The notes beneath the pieces are model-generated. The model was not told the DNA's origin. It worked only from the letters and a program-made list of their open reading frames with translations, and ran no database searches. A DNA stretch of 64,000 nucleotides, taken from Lachnospiraceae bacterium. GTDB taxonomy: Bacteria > Bacillota > Clostridia > Lachnospirales > Lachnospiraceae. A program made the translations under genes and the position numbers. Of the stretch, positions 62,423-64,000 are shown in pieces. Within the stretch, counting starts at the first letter, position 1; each line of letters opens with the position of its first letter. The DNA lies in NCBI GenBank assembly GCA_017517305.1, contig JAFWZV010000007.1:117282-181281 (forward strand). Direction: 5' to 3'.

Positions 62423-63115
62423 ATGAAAAAAATAGGATTGGTTGGTGGAACGGGGCCTGAATCTACTGTTATGTATTATAAAGAATTGAATTCAAAAATA
62501 GATGGTGCTACTGGTGGCAAGAATATGCCGGAGGTAGCAATTGAGAGTGTAAATTTTCGTAAGGCATGGGAATTAGTCTCAACAGGACAATATAGGGAAT
62601 TAGCGGATTATCTTTCTGAAAAAGTAAAGATATTAGATGATGGCGGAGCTGAAATTATTGCATTGACAGCAGGCACTATGCATATCGTATATGATGAAAT
62701 TGTAAATAATACGGAAGTTTTGTTGGTGAGTATTCCTAAAGCTGTATGTAGTGAAGTGATTGAAAGGGGATATAAAAAGGTTGGGCTTTTAGGAACTATT
62801 TTCACTATGGAACAGGATTTTATGAAAAAGGATTTGTTGCAATCGGGGATAGATGTAATTGTTCCAGATAAGGCTGACAGAGAACTTATTGCTAAAAGAA
62901 TATATGAAGAACTTGAATTAGGTATAGTGAAAGAATCTACACTACAAGAGTTCAATGGCATAATTCAAAAAATGCAGAATGTGCATGGGATAGAAGCAGT
63001 TATTTTAGGCTGTACGGAATTACCATTGATATTAAAGGATGAAAATTGTCTACTCCCATGCTTAGATAGCGTAGAAATACACATTAAGAAACTAATCGAA
63101 TTAGCACAAGAGTGA
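62423..63115 (+). CDS. Aspartate/glutamate racemase-family protein with one missing catalytic residue
   Basis: 230 residues, two-domain Asp/Glu racemase fold: IGLVGGTGPESTVMYYK at the start, ALTAGTMHIVYDEI (about 80-93) and VILGCTELPLIL (about 193-204). Racemases of this group use two thiols, or Thr83 plus Cys197 in the L-Asp/Glu-specific type. Here Cys197 is present but the first position is Ala83. It may therefore act on one stereoisomer, do another reaction, or be inactive. GAAGGAG precedes the ATG. It is the last gene before the tRNA cluster. Confidence 0.8.
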   Translation: MKKIGLVGGTGPESTVMYYKELNSKIDGATGGKNMPEVAIESVNFRKAWELVSTGQYRELADYLSEKVKILDDGGAEIIALTAGTMHIVYDEIVNNTEVLLVSIPKAVCSEVIERGYKKVGLLGTIFTMEQDFMKKDLLQSGIDVIVPDKADRELIAKRIYEELELGIVKESTLQEFNGIIQKMQNVHGIEAVILGCTELPLILKDENCLLPCLDSVEIHIKKLIELAQE

Positions 63116-63186
63116 TATAAATTATACTTAACAAATGACGTGAAACTTTCAGTTTACTGAATTGTTGAATACTTGAAATTATGATT

Positions 63187-63212
63187 AAAGCAGAGCTAAC
63201 AACTCTGCTTTT
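63187..63212 (+). terminator. Intrinsic terminator after the racemase gene
   Basis: AAAGCAGAG (63187-63195), 7-nt loop, CTCTGCTTT (63203-63211), then T. A 9-bp perfect stem. Confidence 0.75.
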
Positions 63213-63423
63213 CGCATTCTACACGATATATTAGATAATGAGTTTCTTCCTATTATAATACAATAGTAGAAGAGGAGAAGTGTCGAGGTGCCCAAGAAGT
63301 GCCCAAATTGGGAAAGAATATTTACTGGAACTCCTTGCCCTGCAGACCGTCCGTGATTTTGAACCAAATTTCAGAAATTCATTATATTCAAGGACTCCCC
63401 AAGGACTTCCTAGGGGTAAAACT
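63213..63423. other. Gene-free stretch between racemase and tRNA cluster
   Basis: No convincing gene on either strand. It holds a direct repeat of GTGCCCAA (63287-63305 region), a small palindrome CCCAAATTGGG, and a paired AAGGACT repeat near 63391-63410. Short open frames exist but lack ribosome binding sites. It may be the decayed edge of an inserted element. Confidence 0.5.
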
Positions 63424-63455
63424 AAAAAAAGCAACCATATTAAATGATTGCCTTT
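63424..63455 (-). terminator. Minus-strand terminator, possibly the older end of the tRNA operon
   Basis: Read on the minus strand: AAAGGCAATCAT, short loop, ATGGTTGC and seven T. G-U pairs make the stem only on the minus-strand RNA, which fixes its direction. It begins 2 nt below the tRNA-Leu 3'-end copy at 63457. Confidence 0.65.
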
Positions 63456-63456
63456 A

Positions 63457-63612
63457 AATGCGGGTAACAGGGCGCTAGTCGCCAGTGGCGACTGTTCAGC
63501 GCGGACCGAGGCGGGAGCCGAGATATGTAACCTCAGGTTCAATGACACGCCTCGGTAATAAAAAAAGTAGGATGTTTATCATCCTACTTTTTTTATTAAT
63601 GCGGGTAACAGG
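63457..63612 (-). repeat. GC-rich structured segment bracketed by a 15-bp copy of the tRNA-Leu 3' end
   Basis: AATGCGGGTAACAGG occurs at 63457-63471 and again at 63598-63612, where it is the 3' end of tRNA-Leu. Between them are two strong stem regions: GCGCT-AGTCGCC / GGCGACT-AGCGC (63472-63502) and CCGAGGCG / CGCCTCGG (63505-63555), plus a terminator at 63556-63598. The segment is far richer in G+C than its surroundings. Confidence 0.6.
63556..63598 (-). terminator. Intrinsic terminator after tRNA-Leu
   Basis: A 19-bp perfect stem (4 bp, seven A/T pairs and GTAGGATG/CATCCTAC) around TTTAT, directly below the tRNA-Leu 3' end. On the minus strand it ends in seven T. Confidence 0.85.
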
Positions 63613-63681
63613 AGTTGAACCTGCACGGGTGTTCCCACTAGAACCTAAATCTAGCGCGTCTGCCAATTCCGCCATACCCGC
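63600..63681 (-). tRNA. tRNA-Leu (UAG)
   Basis: 82 nt. Acceptor GCGGGTA/TACCCGC, discriminator A, no encoded CCA. Anticodon stem-loop CTAGA TTTAGGT TCTAG gives anticodon UAG. T-loop GGTTCAACTCC is normal, and the long variable arm typical of Leu is present. Last gene of the tRNA cluster. Confidence 0.95.
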
Positions 63682-63715
63682 ATTTTTAAATAGAAGAAAA
63701 CTTCTAAATAAAAAA

Positions 63716-63788
63716 TGAGCCACGGGGGAATCGAACCCCCGACAACTTGATTAAAAGTCAAGTGCTCTACCGACTGAGCTAGTGGCCC
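63716..63788 (-). tRNA. tRNA-Lys (UUU)
   Basis: 73 nt. Acceptor GGGCCAC/GTGGCTC with one G-U, discriminator A, no encoded CCA. Anticodon arm CTTGA CTTTTAA TCAAG gives UUU. Canonical D-loop (AGCTCAGTCGGTAGAGC) and T-loop (GGTTCGATTCC). Confidence 0.96.
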
Positions 63789-63808
63789 ATATAACAAAAA
63801 AATTTAAG

Positions 63809-63880
63809 CTGGGCTAGTTGGATTCGAACCAACGAGTGCAGGAGTCAAAGTCCTGTGCCTTACCGCTTGGCGATAGCCCA
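63809..63880 (-). tRNA. tRNA-Gln (UUG)
   Basis: 72 nt. Acceptor TGGGCTA/TAGCCCA starting with U as usual for tRNA-Gln, discriminator G. Anticodon arm CAGGA CTTTGAC TCCTG gives UUG. T-loop GGTTCGAATCC. Confidence 0.96.
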
Positions 63881-63914
63881 AAGAGCTTTTCTACTGCAAA
63901 GCTTAAATAAAAAG

Positions 63915-63989
63915 GGTGGATAGAGGGACTCGAACCCTCGGCCTCCAGAGCCACAATCTGGCGCGCTAGCCAACTGCGCCATACCCACC
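63915..63989 (-). tRNA. tRNA-His (GUG)
   Basis: 75 nt counting the extra 5' G (position -1) that pairs with C73, an identity element of tRNA-His. Acceptor GTGGGTA/TATCCAC. Anticodon arm CCAGA TTGTGGC TCTGG gives GUG. First gene of the visible cluster; its promoter is outside the window. Confidence 0.96.
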
Positions 63990-64000
63990 ATGCCAATATA

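Noticed and set aside
63231-63548. Minus-strand 105-codon open frame near the tRNA cluster
   Set aside because: It crosses a terminator hairpin and the structured GC-rich segment, lacks a ribosome binding site and has no protein-like pattern.
63485-63723. Open frames across tRNA-Leu on both strands
   Set aside because: Translations of a tRNA gene, not proteins.
1-64000. CRISPR arrays, prophage or conjugation modules
   Set aside because: No regularly spaced direct repeats, cas, integrase, relaxase or structural phage genes were seen; topB alone is not enough.

Overview
The window is AT-rich, gene-dense chromosomal DNA from a spore-forming Gram-positive anaerobe, most likely a member of the Lachnospiraceae (Clostridia). 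The support is gene content and order: AddAB rather than RecBCD, complete spoIIA and spoVA sporulation loci, a class 1B dihydroorotate dehydrogenase (pyrK-pyrD), a FapA/DUF342 protein beside a REC-HD-GYP regulator, strong AGGAGG ribosome binding sites and tRNA genes without an encoded CCA. The genus cannot be fixed from the sequence alone.

Layout. 1-7.0 kb: the 3' end of tyrS, a convergent polysaccharide deacetylase, an unknown membrane protein, D-lactate dehydrogenase, topoisomerase III and a left-handed beta-helix acyltransferase-like protein. 7.0-18.4 kb: a small membrane-anchored protein (minus strand), then a probable operon of a repeat-bearing DUF342 protein, a REC-HD-GYP protein and addB-addA, closed by two near-identical terminators. 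18.4-25.5 kb: queF, folC, a 59-residue ORF, a TPR membrane protein, spoIIAA-spoIIAB-sigF, and a tetR/flavodoxin-like/phospholipase-C-like module with repeated operator-like sites. 25.5-32.4 kb: a FIST sensor plus soluble chemoreceptor pair (minus strand), an ABC-F ATPase and a class A penicillin-binding protein. 32.5-35.5 kb: spoVAA-AB-AC-AD-AE on the minus strand. 35.6-43.4 kb: a chorismate mutase-like protein, pyrC, pyrF, pyrK, pyrD, a membrane protein, an HD hydrolase and an M29 aminopeptidase.

43.4-55.5 kb is an accessory block of about two dozen small, co-directional, mostly unlinked genes: zinc ribbons, an XRE regulator, GNAT acetyltransferases, a methyltransferase, SnoaL-like and PEBP-like proteins, a DUF4279-like protein and others. 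Its codon choice is richer in AAA/GAA than the AAG/GAG-rich core genes. A second small block lies at 60.7-63.1 kb. Between them sit pdp, a pspA-like gene, pcrA and an Asp-rich membrane peptide gene. The window closes with four tRNA genes on the minus strand (His, Gln, Lys, Leu in transcription order).

The less expected signals are: (i) two copies (6.9 and 45.1 kb) of a roughly 146-bp element with a shared core and right end but different hairpin arms; (ii) a 15-bp copy of the tRNA-Leu 3' end placed 141 bp downstream of the tRNA, bracketing a GC-rich foldable segment; (iii) three copies of a 17-bp motif overlapping two promoter-like sequences before tetR; (iv) nine 26-residue repeats on the front of the DUF342 protein; (v) a decayed SnoaL-like copy that marks a local duplication. 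All functional statements are from reading the sequence; no search was run.
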